Assembly (NCBI RefSeq): GCF_964275005.1
Contig: NC_092693.1
Location: 28,263,173 to 28,327,172 of the forward strand
DNA length: 64,000 bases
Origin: Diadema setosum
Lineage: Eukaryota; Echinodermata; Echinoidea; Diadematoida; Diadematidae
Reading direction: 5' to 3'
Shown piece after piece: positions 22,785 to 60,518 of the stretch. Made by a program: the position numbers and the translations under genes. The notes beneath the pieces are model-generated. The model did no database searches, was not told where the DNA came from, and saw only the letters and a list, made by a program, of their open reading frames with translations. Position 1 is the stretch's first letter, and the number at the start of each line of letters is the position of its first letter.

Positions 22785-24415
22785 AATTTTGAAAAACTAC
22801 AAAAAACAGTACGTTTAATGGATGTCCGAAATTATAAGAGTGTTTAATCTGTATTAGAACGTGTACACTGCTAATTATGCATTGTGAGGTAAACCGTTTA
22901 ATGTGCGTTTATACTTGAAAACCCCTCTCTCCGCTACAAGCGTCAATAGAAGTGTGCTACACATCTACCGTTGGGACCGTCATAGCTGGAACGCTAAAAT
23001 GCATATCAGTGATATTCGTAGTATGTATACATTGGTAGTATACCTATGCCAAAGACGACCATGAGCAATCAATGTTTCCATCAGCGATAGTGCTGTCGGC
23101 ATGACCAGGTATTTCAACTGAAGCGATATTGTGGGAAGGAAACGGTTCTCAATAAACTTCCTCATAAAATAGAAATTAACAGCCAAAGTTCCGTCACTCT
23201 GCTGCATAGCACCAAACCCAAAGCATCTTGGCAGGTAAAACGTTTTCAAATGATAAATGATACATACAATGTGTAATTAGCTGCGCTGTCGTCGTGTTGC
23301 GTGATACTTGTACTGTTCTCCTCCATATCTTTCTTTGTTGTAACAGCGTAAATTCATATCTTGGAAGTGACTGGGGTCATTTTAAAAGACATTTGTCGTG
23401 ATAGAATTATCAGTCATATTTTTATGTTCGTAGATTTCAAACTTTCCTGAGGATGTTAATATCAACCTTTTCAAAACGCGTGAAATGTTCTTGTGAAATA
23501 TACATTAGGACATCATACACTGCCATTGATTGATTTTTTTAATAGCATTTTGACTGATTTGACAAAATAAGTTCAATTAAAATGTATATCAATGTACAAA
23601 TTATTGTTTGTCACTCTTGATTATTTAATCCCCTCTCAAACCACTTAATATTACAATAAATTATTCATCATAAGAATGCAATATAAAGGAATTGCAGTTT
23701 TGATAACAGTTTTGAATATCTAAAAGCCATAAATGATGCACGAATTACATCATCCATTTCGTATTCAGCAACCTCGAAATAGGGTAAAATAATCAAATGC
23801 AGATGGTGAAATGCAGATGGTGCACGGTAAAACAAAGTCCGAGACAACAAAGAAAGATTGTATGGAGGAGAACAGTACAAGTATCACGCAACACGACGAC
23901 AGCGCTGCTAATTACACATTGTATGTATCATTTATCATTTGAAAACGTTTTACCTGCCAAGATGCTTTGGTTTTGGTGCTATGCAGCAGAGTGACGGAAC
24001 TTTGGCTGTTAATTTCTATTTTATGAGGAAGTTTATTGAGAACCGTTTCCTTCCCACAATATCGCTTCTGCTGAAATACCTGGTCATGCCGACAGCACTA
24101 TCACTGATGGAAACATTGATTGCTCATGGTCGTCTTTGGCATAGGTATACTACCAATGTATACATACTACGAATATCACTGATATGCATTTTATTGTTCC
24201 AGCTATGATGGTCCCAACGGTAGATGTGTATAACACACTTCTATTGACGCATGTAGCGGAGGAAGGGGTTTTCAAGTATAAACGCACACTAAACGGTTTA
24301 CCTCACAATGCTTAATTAGCAGTGTAACAACGTTCTGATACAGACCAAACACTCTTATAATATTTCGGACATCCATTAAACGTACTGTTTTTGTAATTTT
24401 TTCCAAATTCTGTGA
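22785..24415. repeat. Long inverted duplication (arms ~560 bp)
   Basis: The arms at about 22785-23341 and 23844-24415 are inverted copies of one another, around a ~500-bp spacer. Within them, 89-codon frames (22980-23249 minus and 23939-24208 plus) differ at only two residues, so identity is very high in the inner part and somewhat lower (about nine in ten bases by eye) at the outer ends. The 89-residue product matches nothing I recognise and is probably incidental. No transposon-like termini were seen. Confidence 0.8.
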
Positions 24416-25526
24416 CGTGTTCCCTTTTGCCTATAAGGCGGAAATCCAGGAAGCTACGATTTCATGCAAAACCATGTTGGCATGTAGAAATGGTCATCTC
24501 GTTCTGCTGATATTGCCGATAACATTTCAGTAACAAGTTTTATATTCTTATAGGAGAGAGGAAATACGAAGAGAAACGGGCGTGAAAGGCAACAAAACTA
24601 CTGACAATATAAGAATTTGATTGTATTAAAGGGATAAGTCTCAATTCAATTGATAAGGAATGATGAATGAACAGTATTCATCACCATTATCAATATTTCG
24701 TTTGTACAAAGAAAATTATAAGAATTATGTTATGGGCCAGTCTGATTTTGCCCTGTCTATCAAAGTTAACTCAAACACGGTGTGGTACGCGTTGCAGTAT
24801 TCTTTTAGACAATTTCTATCTAATTTTTAGGAGTTCTGGGCATGCATTGCCTGACTGAGTCGTGCGTTTCCTCATCAACTTCAAACTGATTCCAGTTTTT
24901 GAGACTGAATTGATGTTAGCTGGATGAGGAAGTTGGAGGCTGGTATAAGCAAGCAATCACGTGACTGACGGCTGAAGGTCCCTTCGGAAGGAGGCAATTT
25001 ATAGGATAATGTGCCGTGCCTAGGGACACACTTAAATATCAAAATGTTATATCACAGCAAGGGGACTCGACGTAGACATTCACCTGTTTTCACCTGAAAA
25101 TGGTAGGGTCACAATCCCATAACTCTCCCATTATCCTCTCCCAAAAATAATGTAGAAGTCAATTTTGTTGAGAGGTGATCTGGCCATTTCAAACCTCACC
25201 CCTACTCTCCAGTTCTACCCCCTTCAACAACAACAACAACAACAACAACAACGAAAAAATATTTTTATTTTCTTTTTACTATTATAATCTGTTATTATTG
25301 TTATTATTATTATTATTTTTTTTTTTTTTTGGTTTTCTGGCATGGACAGGTGACGTCTTTAACCTTATCGAATTCACCACTAGTGGTTTCCACTGACTTG
25401 TGAAACTTGTCACAACAGAGCTTTGGCTAAAAAATGTTATTTTGTCTAATATCATTTCAGCATTTCAACGATTTCTAATAATGTATCTCTTTGATCTCTC
25501 TCTCTCTCTAATCTTTTTACCTATAG
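24416..25526. other. Upstream region of the discoidin gene
   Basis: Non-coding. It has a (CAA)n tract at 25228-25252, T/TTA runs around 25290-25330 and a polypyrimidine tract at 25491-25520 that serves the acceptor at 25525-25526. Confidence 0.5.
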
Positions 25527-25534
25527 GTGTAATC

Positions 25535-49819
<24,285 letters not shown>

Positions 49820-51187
49820 TCCGGCATCCACCCCGCTTCACAGCGCAAGAACGTAACCAGCTCGAAGAATGTTAAAACTTGTGTCGAAGGATGAAACTTT
49901 TAATTCAACGATAGCTCACTACATATAGCATAGGGAGAGAAAAAGGGAGAGGGAGAGAGAGAGAAGCAATCCCATTCAAATCATGTTAATACAATTTCAC
50001 GTCTAAGCTAGATCGAAACTAAATGACAGGGTCAGCAAGATTCCAACTTATATTTTCTGTCGTAGTTAATGATATTATTACCATAATCATTATTTTTGTT
50101 ATTACTGTTATTGTAATTATATTTTATCATCACTATCATAATGATTTTTATCACTATCGTTATCATTTCTATTAGTATTCGAACAAACTAATGTGATATT
50201 TTTTTTTATCTGAAGTGCCTCCCACTGTAAAATTTAATGGTCTTTTTTTTTATTTTTGCATTATATCCATTATTATGTTCATTTTATTTTCAAGTTGATG
50301 GACTATATAACATAGCTTTATGTTACAAAACGTCATTTCGAATCATATTAGTGATAACTTAGAAGAACTATGTGACATCTCATGAAAGTTACCGGAACTC
50401 CGACCTTATCTATGCAAATGAAAGTAACAAAACTCTAGACAAACAGAACACGCCACGAAATTCGAATGAAGTCGTTAGGGATGTTAAAATCTCTCACACT
50501 GGCCTTGGTGATAATTCTTTAATATTACTTACTTGATCGTACACGAGTGTTTGTTTTGGATTTTTATAAAGCTTGCTATGACTAACACGAAACTAAAGTT
50601 TTCAAGTTTGTTGATATTATTTCTTTTAGAATGAGTAAGATTCAATAACCGACCACTATGCGAAGTTAAATCTAACTTATACCAAGCTTATATTCCGGCC
50701 GAAAACTCCTAAAATGCTGATTCCATTTTGATTAAGACAAGAATTGATATGACACCTTCAGTCGTGTTAAAGAATGATTAGTATACCTTTTTCTTTTTTT
50801 TTTTTTTTGCTAAGTAAGCAACATGTGATATGAGCAGGAAATCTGACTTCACGATCTAATATCATCAGCATAACTTAAATTCTTATTCGTGAAAATCCCG
50901 TAGTCAGAAGTTAACGTGGTAACGTCATCATCAGCAGTAGTATTATAGTAGCAGCAGTATTTTTAACTTAAACATACCGGAGGTGTACATGAAAAAAAAA
51001 AAAAAAAAAAAACTATGTAAGTTGCCTTGTTATTTTATAGAGATTATGCCATCATTGCTGTTCGATATCAGTAATAAAGCAATTTAGTCACGAAAGCATG
51101 ATCATATCATTATACTCTGTGAAAATAAAGCCATGCGGCATGATGTAAGAATGTTATTCCCTCACAGTCGAAGGATCAACAAATGAA
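49820..51187 (+). other. Probable 3' UTR and downstream region
   Basis: No further coding sequence. AATAAA occurs near 51071 and 51124, either of which could be the polyadenylation signal. This assignment is inferred from position only. Confidence 0.4.
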
Positions 51188-51639
51188 ATAAGCCAGTTCG
51201 GAGTTCCACTTTGTGCATGAACAGAAAAAGGTCATTCGTACCAACAGGCATATTGGTTTTAAGATTCACTGGGATAAACATCTGTGATGTAATGATAATT
51301 CATATAATCCTCATAAATGCTGCTTGCCAGCACATCCACCTGATAGCATAAGTGGTATTTGGCAATATCAATAGAAAGAGATTATTAAATACAATCAATG
51401 CAAATTAATGAAATGGATGCTTTCCCAAGTGTTAATTGACGGATCATTCTGGTCATCTGATCTATGCGCATGTTCATTCTTTGTTTGAACAGGATTGATG
51501 AATTCCATAAACTGCTACGTAAAGCTTCTTATGCATTAATCGCTCTGAAAACGAGTGAAGACCCCCTAACCGAATGAGAAAAAGAAAAGAAAGGTCATTC
51601 GGACCAATGTGCTCATGAGCTAACTCCGAACTGGCTTAT
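51188..51639. mobile_element. MITE with ATAAGCCAGTTCGGAGTT ends
   Basis: An 18-bp inverted end, ATAAGCCAGTTCGGAGTT, is present on both sides, with the inner pair AGGTCATTCG also inverted. 452 bp, non-coding. Target duplication unclear. Confidence 0.75.
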
Positions 51640-51779
51640 ACAAGAAACGAACTTTAAATCAAGCAAGCCGACAGATAACGCTCCTTACCGATCCCGAAAC
51701 TTATTCTCGCAACATGACAAACACAAAACTCATTTTGAAAGAGTCAGATCATGTGAAATTGAAGGTGTGTGAGATGGAT

Positions 51780-51841
51780 TGATAGAGAGAGAGAGAGAGA
51801 GAGACGAAAAGATATGAATATATGGACAGATAGACAAGGAA

Positions 51842-51880
<39 letters not shown>
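51780..51880. repeat. (GA)n and (CAGA)n microsatellites
   Basis: GA run at 51784-51804 and CAGA run at 51846-51879. The latter borders the LINE tail. Confidence 0.9.
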
Positions 51881-51882
<2 letters not shown>

Positions 51883-52640
51883 TTGAATTGAATTGAATTG
51901 AATTTATTTATTTAACCACGGTAAAATCAGCTATAAGCTGTTTTTCAGCAAGGCGTGAAATGATAACAAAACATAGAAATCATACAATGAAGAGAATTCA
52001 CATAAAAAACACAAAATAATCATTACAAACGAACGCCAGAAAAAAAAAATGAAAGAGAAAAAAAAAAGTCACAGAGTATACATTGTGTAAGTACAGACAC
52101 ACACAAAAAACGAAAAATCAAACATGTGACAAGTTATTGGGAGATAGTAATTACAAAAGCATTGAGTGCTTTGATAAATTCGATATAATCAGGTAGAATG
52201 ATTAGCAAAGGAGATGTGCGAAATTGCTCTTGAAAATGCAGTAATAGAAGTTAAGGATCTTGTTTCTAGTTGGTAATGTATTGAATAATCTCGATGCCGA
52301 ATATAAAGTGCTATTTTTAAGAATAGTTGATTTGGGCTTAGGGAGGTTAAGAATATTTTCATGATTACGTAGATCGATATAGATCGATATAGATGGATTA
52401 ATAGACAAGAATGAAAAAATAGATAAACAGATCTGTACTGGGCGAGGCCTCGGAAAAAGAGGGACTGTTGGGATGAAAAAAAAAATGAACATGGAAATTA
52501 ATATAATATATTTCTTGGCAATTGCTAGAACACGGATATGTCTGGTATGACATTTTGTCCTGATGAGGAAGATGGGGAAACAGACCATTATTTGGGGAAT
52601 ATAAATATTTCGAGAAATATATGTGATAAGTGACAACACG
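51881..52640 (-). mobile_element. 5'-truncated LINE fragment (RT C-terminus plus 3' UTR)
   Basis: The minus strand has a (GAATT)n-type tail at 51881-51902, preceded by a hairpin CAGCT-TAT-AGCTG (51929-51941). Upstream, around 52200-52390, is the reverse transcriptase C-terminus: DLRNHENILNLPKPKS, LYSASRLFNTLP and FKSNFAHLL. The coding part further upstream is degraded. Same tail type as the 40.6-45.1 kb LINE. Confidence 0.75.
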
Positions 52641-55600
52641 GTGTTATCATTGAATTTGAAGAACGTCTCATTTAGGAGGAAAAAAAAATGAAATGTATCT
52701 CCCCGTCCAAGAAGAATACAGTAAATTCAAACAGAAAAAAGAAGAAGTTTAGAACACATTTTAGTTTAGATTTGTTTTTGTTTATTTTCTTGTTTTACTT
52801 TAGCAAAGCACATACAATATGATCCACTGAAGAACGTGCAAACATCTATATGTTGGAAAGTGAAAAAAAAAGAAAGAAAATGCTTAATTTGCAGCGCAGT
52901 TATTGTATATAAAGAAAAAGTACACGAAACAGCCAGGAACTGAAGATGGAACAGTTCATAGTCACCAATAGTCATCTTCACAGTTTGTGAATGATAACAA
53001 AATTATCGTCCATGTACGTCCAATGAGAATGAGACGAGAAAGAGGAGCCCACTTTTTTCTGCCATACCACGTGAGTCTTATTATTTAACTTTGGTGTCGT
53101 TAAATTTTCCAAAATCTAAGCCTTCGCATGAGACATGGATAATAACGTTTGTTCAATAATATGCTTTTATAAACTTACCACCTAAACAGTATTGAAATAC
53201 CCTGTCAAACGTCTTCTGGGGGAAATCAGCATTGATGTTTAGATGCAGGAGCACATTATGGGCAAAGTCAAACTCCAACGAGTTACATAAAAAAAAAAGA
53301 AAATTTAAGTCTTCCAAGCGTCCTTTAAACTAAGACATGAGGAAGTTCAGATATGAAACTTTTGACTTGTTAACAAATATTAAGTTTGTTTGTTTTTTTT
53401 TTTTGTTCTTATTTTACAACATTACCTTTTGAATTACCTGAGTGTTTTACTCCCCCTTTTTTAAATTCATCTTGGCATATCGGGAATGGGCCACGGAAGG
53501 GAGAAAAATGAAAAGAATAGAAAGAATACATTGAATAAAATAAATATAGGTTAAGATACGTAGATATATGTATATATAAAATATGAATTATTAAGAAAGA
53601 AAGTACAAAAGAAAATTAATTGATACACTTTGTACTGACCATATCGACTTGAACGAAACAATGATTGTCAAGGCCAAATGCAAGAAATTCCATCTAGGGG
53701 CGTGTGACTATGTCATCCCCCATCACACACACTATGTTCCTAATTTCTATAATTTCACATATCTCAGCTCAGAGCAGAATACCTTCTGATGCTTAGATTT
53801 AAACTGTTGTAACTTCTTTCTTTAATTAGATATCTATATTCAAATGGCAAAAACAACAAACTTCAAGATAAACGCTCTCTTAACGACTTAAAATAATAAT
53901 ATGTCTTTGTTACGAATATTCTTACAATAACCAGAGGTTGATGTCCTTGTAATGATGGGCAGACTTTGGAACAGGTTATCACGCTGTTCGTAAATCAGTA
54001 ATGCCAGTTGCGATCATTATAGATGCTGTTTACACGCATACAAATACCTACCGCGATAAGATGACATATGAGGTAACGACGCAATATTAGCTGTGTTGGA
54101 ACCTTGAATCAACGATGAATGGAATAAAAGCGATAGTCAAACTTGTGCTTGTTAAATATGCACAAATTACTGTTGGGCTCAAATTTGGGACTATGCTGGG
54201 ATGGGCTGGGGCTGGGGTCATTGAGTATCATAAAAAAGGATAGGCGGAAGTCATGTGTTTCTATTTTAATCTTTAAACATATCAGGAATGGGGATTACAG
54301 GAAAATGTTCCTTTTTACCGAAGAGGAGAAACTTAAACAAGAAAGGAGAGAACTCGGCATGAGACATGAGCCTTTCAACGGGACAGTTTAACGTTTTCCC
54401 ATTATCATTTAAATTCAGTCATATTTTTAATGTATAGGCCTCGTGTAAATTTTATATGATAAATATGTAGTTTAAATATACCCCACGCTGATAGGATCCT
54501 GTGGAAATTTTGGAATTTCAGGAATGGTTAGCTCAACATTTTGAGTTGGAATTTAACATTTACAAAAAGTTTGGAGGAATGACAACATTTTAAAATGTTG
54601 ACTTACCATTTCAGTTTTAAGAGTGAGGGATGGAAGATCTCAACATTTTAGTCAGAATCGTCATGAGCTTGGTTTCATTTGGGGGCGGTTAAAGTTTTGC
54701 AATAAACATGAAAAAAAAACAACAAAGCAAGGGAGCAAATGCTATCCCAGAAGGGGAAAAATGACATCGCAAATAACCCTTAAACGCTGTGTGATAAGGA
54801 CTTCTTTATCACTCGATAGAACGTAATTAGAAAGATTAAGGTGCAGACGCGAAACAATGTTTTGCTGTCAAATCCTAAACTGGCCGACAGTGTCCTTGAC
54901 CCTTGTTCTACTTTACTGTTCCCTACACCCACTTTAATAGCCAAATACATACATATATATATATATATACATAAATGTTTTAGCTTTTCTTCTTTTCTTT
55001 GTTTTTCTATGTATTTTCCAAACATTCTCATTCATTCTTAATAATGCATCCTCTACTTTTTTTTATCTCTTTATACATCTCTCTTTTATATCACTCCCAT
55101 TTGCCTTCTTTCATTCTTTTGCTTGTTTATCTATTCTGCTCCTTCTATTGCTTTACTTCAGTTATATCTTTTTAATCTTTTTTTTCAAATATCATGATTT
55201 CGTTTTTTGTTTAATCCTCTCCCTTTCCTTTTTCCATTATCGTCTTTCATCGATCATGCATATTGTGTCATGTGACTCGTCCTATACTCTCCACTTTACC
55301 TTCTACTTCCCAAACCTTCTTTCTCTTTTAACCTCTTCTTTTCTGTTTCTCTTCTCCTTCCCCATTCTCTTTTATTGTTCTTCATAATAAATTCTTTTCA
55401 GTTGCTACTGCAACTGCAATCTCTTTTGATACTCAAGTCCTCTCCTCTTCCCGTTTCGGTTTACCCTCTCCACTTTCCCCAAATATCTAACTCATTTCCC
55501 TTTCTTCCGTCCTCTACACTGTGCCCGTGTTTCTTTTATAGGTAGCAGAAAATGACCACAGAAGCTAGGTTCCAACATCCAAAGCACATGATGAACGCAA

Positions 55601-57175
55601 ACATTTCTCGGCAGAATCTTTTAGTACCTACCTTACTTGGATACAATAGCGTCAACCGATAACATTACATTGATAAAAGGAACAATCATTGCTGTGTACT
55701 GTATGTTCGTGTTACCTGGGATAGTGAGTAAATTGTTACGAAATTGGACACTGTGTCTCCAAGCAAACATTGACGGATCTGCATGTGATATGTAGATTTG
55801 TGTTCTGCCAGAATATAGCTAGTTCTCCACAAAAGACATCTAACCATAATAGAATTCAATAAATGTTAGTCGGAGCAAAATACTGAGAGGACAAAAAGAC
55901 TTAACATTATATTACTAACATAATTACTCTATGCTATCAAGCGCCAAACTATTCCAGAGTTCATGTAGTCATTTTTTTCTATGTAGCCCTGTTATCATTA
56001 TTGCAATTATAATTATCATCGTTACCATAATTACTGTTGTTGTCATTGTTTTTAATATTAGTTCCCCTTTAAATCAGTATTAGTATAATAGTGATCTTGA
56101 CAGTGATATGTATCCTTGAAAAGAGTGATATCCTTTCACCTGTTCAGAAATTTATAAGAAAATCAGAATGAGGATAAATTTAGATTGTAATGTTATATTA
56201 AAAGAGAAGGTAATGATTACTTCCAAAGGAGCAGATTCTAAGCTTTGAATTGACATATGACTCCGTACCAATCGACTTTCTTAACCTGTAATGATATTGG
56301 AAATAAAGCGCCCACTCTGGAAAAGTATTTAATAAGAAAAGAGGCTTTAAAGTATACGGTCTATTCCAGCGCTTAAATCTTACCAAGCTGTTCTTTCTGC
56401 GATGAATGGGACAAACTACATACTGTTAAAAAACAAACAAACAAACAAACAAAAAACATAAAAACAAAAATGAGGGGATTATCAGATGAAATTAAATTTA
56501 AGCATGCTCTATCAACACATGATATTCATGACTACTGCCAACTTTCAAAGCAGTAGCGTCATCTTTTCAAAAGCTATTAGAGTTGTAAGTGAAGAGTATG
56601 TAAAGAGTTTCTGTAAGAAACGAAAATGGTCCTCAAGAAAAACCTAATTACACTATTCTACAAAAAGAAATATTCTAGAAAAACTGATAAAAGCACAACT
56701 TCCCGGTCGTTTTACGATCACAAACTTTAGAATAAAGTAGAAGAATTCCTCCTTCAGAAAATACAAAGAACTTACAATTGACCCGTTTCACCTACTTTCA
56801 GTGCTGACATAAAATCACGGCGACTTTTTTTTTGTGATGAATGGTTACATTTTATCTATAAATATATTGAGCAAACTGCGCACTAATTTGGACAAACCAT
56901 GTCTGTTGCTTATCTTGAAAAAAAAAATATAAGTTGAAGTTGAACACCCAATTAAGGCTCACTTCACAGAGCTATCATTATCTTTATTATTGTCAGTTCT
57001 CCCTCATGCGATCGTTAACAGAATATCAGCAGGAAAATACAAGGCCCAGTAATGCAGTACATGTATTTCGTGTGAACTGGATTGTCCGATAGTACTCTTC
57101 TGCAGCCATCGAAAAAATCAAGATTTGCACAGGAGCTTGCCACGTTGGGGTATATTTTAACTACAGCAGTCTTTG

Positions 57176-57227
<52 letters not shown>

Positions 57228-57895
57228 TAATAAAAACAGTTTTAAACAAGGCCTATATTGAAAAATATGAATGAATTAACATGATAATGGCAGGATGTTT
57301 AACTGTCTCGTTGCAGTATGAAATCCCTAAATTCAACATTGAAGTTGAAACATTAGCTAAAAGGTTCAACTCACAGTTTATGCAGTGAACACGTGACTAG
57401 CATGAGATCCAAGAAGTAAAAACAGCAAATTTCCATGCAAATACAATCACTTCTCTCACTAGTCACTAATCGGTACCAAAGTAGCATAAATACAAATAAA
57501 ATCAGGTATTGAGGCTACGAACATAAAATTGCAAACAGACGAATCCTTATGGAAGCCAACATCTTTTATTTATTTTATTACTTGACGTATTTTGCCGGTA
57601 TGCATGTATAATTTCGTATTTGTTAACCATTATCTACCATGTAAAGTCGAATACATGCCTATGTTATATCTTCTGATACATTTCGTGTTATGTTTGACGA
57701 AAAAGAAAGAAGGAATGAAATAAATGAAATGAAATGAAATGAAAATGAAACGTATGCGAAGCACTCGCTTACAATTCTAAATATTGGTCATTTATTTGTA
57801 GGTTTACTTGTAGATGTCAGTTGTGTGCACATTTGCCTTAATTGTCACGAATACCGAAAGATCAATTTTACCCAGTAATCTTATCTCTTATTTAG
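52641..57895. other. 5-kb non-coding stretch, nothing recognised
   Basis: AT-rich sequence with a (TAA)n tract at 57176-57222, a (TA)n tract near 54955-54970 and a CT-rich zone at 55000-55520. The short open frames show no domain. Confidence 0.5.
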
Positions 57896-59090
57896 TATAG
57901 GTTTTCCCATTCATTTTCAAACTTTTTTCATTCAATTTCACAATTTTTACTTCAATTTCGTCGCGGAATGTCGGGAGTAGGCCAATCTTACTTTCAAATT
58001 CGTCTTTCGTCGTTCATTTTCAAATAAAGTCCATTCAATTTAGTCATTTGGCATACATTTTCGTCATTACAGTTCAAATTCGTCAGTCTCACTCGCAGCA
58101 CTCAAAACAGCAGGATCGATTTCGTCTTTTGTCAATCATTTTAGTTAAATTTTCATTCATATTCGTCTCATATCTCTACCCGGCGTGATTTTCCAGTCAT
58201 TCATGTATTTTTTTTTTCTGTAACCGTTCACATTTTACATTCAGGAGTTAACATACACACAAGTGCCCCCCCCCCCCACACACGCACACAGAACCACAGA
58301 TACAGACACACACAAGCAATCCGAGTACACACTGATATAAAACATATATAAACACTGATATAAAACATATATAAACTGTTTATATATAAGAATATATAAA
58401 CAGACGTATACCGTCTCGCAAACGAAAACACTGACAAACGATTTCTAGGCAAAAATGATTAAAGACAAAATTTAAGTGTAGAATTGTCGCCTGTTTAATG
58501 TCAAAGAATGGATAACATAATTATGTTTGCTGCTTTCCAGGGTACAAAATTTAAACTTTGCTTCATGTATTATGATGAGAAAACCTGATCATTACCAGTT
58601 AAAGTTCAAAATGTGACACTGACATACTGCCCTGGGTTATGACTTTTGACTGTCGTTTATCCTTCAATTATTTTTGTTTGCAGTCTTGTTTTTTGTGTGT
58701 ATTGTTAAAGCAAATGGTTATAGGGAATAATGTGTAACGATACAGTTTACGAGAGAAAGTAAAAATATGTCGGCTTAAAGTTGGTTCACCATCAAAATAA
58801 AGAATTGACAATATCTGACTAATTTGAATGAAAAATTTATGAAATTGTGTGAACAAAGACGAATTTGATCTTCACATTCTGCGATCCGTCAGCGGGAGGG
58901 ACGAATTTGAATGACAATTGACGATTCTGAATGCTATGTCTTCGAAAATGTTTGACGAAAAACGAATTACAATGACAATTGACGAAATTGAAGTTAGGAT
59001 TTGCGTTCCACCTGCTTCTCGGGACGAAATTGAATAATAAATCTTTGAAATTGAATGACAAAAGTGCGAAAATGGATGGGAAAACCTATA
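57896..59090. mobile_element. Foldback DNA transposon (TATAGGTTTTCCCAT ends)
   Basis: TATAGGTTTTCCCAT at 57896 and its inverse ending at 59090 start imperfect inverted arms of about 200-250 bases. The arms are filled with AATTCGTC, TTCATTTTC and CAATTTCGTC words. The unlike centre (about 58200-58640) has C-run and CA-rich sequence. TA is the likely target. No transposase frame. Confidence 0.7.
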
Positions 59091-60455
59091 TTAAGAATGT
59101 TTGTAATAAAATTCTCCTAAATCTAAGTTAATCAAATTTGGGTAATTTTTCCTCCATTTCAGAATTATCTAAACGAAAACATTTCCGAGTTTATGAAGTA
59201 TTGAGTTCTTTTGTCCTAGAATTTTTAAGGAAATGCATCAAAATAACATAAATCAAACCAAAATCTATATATTGTAATTTAAGCCTTACATGCAGTGTAT
59301 GAAGACCTTGGAAGTTTTATAACTTTTCATTTTCTCAATAAAAATACTGGCAGCAATATGTGTGGTTGCGACTATGCACGTAGGCATTTGGTTATAGATA
59401 TGGAGATATTCTGTATCCTTTGTGCTTATAGTTCTTACAGCTTTATGTTTATTTGGGTTTCAAATGCCTTTTAGATTGCTTCAGCTTATAGTGATTAAAC
59501 ATCGCGATATGACTCTTGAAACTACTCATTAATTTGTGTTTTGAAACTTGGGTTTCGCGAAAGACATTAATTCCAAATATCGCAAAGCTGACATCATTTT
59601 TCTTTTGCTTTGCTTCATTTCTGCGGAAAGGAAGGCGTGCCCCATAAGTCATAACAATATCTTATCTCTCGCGTTATGTCAATGCCACCATCAAAGCAAA
59701 AACTTGGCAATGACCCCGTTTGCCTTCAACCGTGCCCGTTGGTACAGCAGTAGGTTTCATGAGCATGGCACAATACACTCGTGCTGAGAAACAGAGAGTG
59801 CTAAAATCTTGGTCTTGTATAACGTATCTCGCCTATGTCAACATAAATCCCCTGCCCCAGAAGAGCACCGAACGGTTTATCGGAACAATTGAGGGGCTGG
59901 TTATCTAGTAAGCGCTACCCTGTTTACCCTTGGGGTTAATCATTTATGACGGCTCGGATAATTAATTAACGTGATGACGACTCAACATTACCGCACAATC
60001 CTAAAACAGCCCCGCCTGTTTGACGACATCAGGCGATCAAACTGGTAGCACGGTGGGTTTTTTTTTCTTTTTCGTTTGGAAAACTGGAGTCATCTGTGAC
60101 ATTCACTGGATCAGTCGTCCGCTACTCTTGAAAGGATAAGGAAGCTGAAACTGTCAAAGATATTTAGATCAACAAATAGGACACAGTTTGCTTCAAAATA
60201 GACGATTTTTTTTTTTTTATCGCCCTTGTATTGGACAAAAAAGGAAACGCTGGATATACGTGGATTGGACTTAGAATTATAATATAGTGTGTTGAAGTTG
60301 GTAAACTTTACTATTCCATCTTTGGACGGACATCTTATACCGGATATTGAATTTTAAACCAGCACATTCCTGGTCTTTGACGAATTTTAGAGAGGAAAGC
60401 ACTGCACAAGAGGACAGACATTCTACAGGAGGAAAACCAAGCGTCACTCCTCAAC
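59091..60455. other. Upstream region of the second gene
   Basis: No exon recognised before the ATG. From about 59880 the sequence is less AT-rich, and the part just before 60456 reads like a 5' UTR. No TATA box is assigned. Confidence 0.4.
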
Positions 60456-60518
60456 ATGGCTTGGAAGCATATGGGGCTGCTGGCCGCCATTTTGTTGGTC
60501 GCACTTAGCGTAATCCAG
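60456..60518 (+). CDS. First coding exon of a second secreted-protein gene (partial)
   Basis: ATG at 60456 (context CAACATGG) opens 21 codons: MAWKHMGLLAAILL, then VALSVIQ. This is a typical signal peptide with a lysine and a hydrophobic core. It ends exactly before the donor GTAACT at 60519, in phase 0. No downstream exon could be identified up to the window end, so the product is unknown. The signal exon of the discoidin gene ends in phase 1, so the two are not simple duplicates. Confidence 0.5.

Noticed and set aside
22980-23249. 89-residue frame conserved in both arms of the inverted duplication
   Set aside because: Its conservation follows from the DNA identity of the arms; no domain, start context or evidence of selection is visible.
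54143-54391. 82-codon plus-strand frame
   Set aside because: No recognisable domain and no neighbouring exons.
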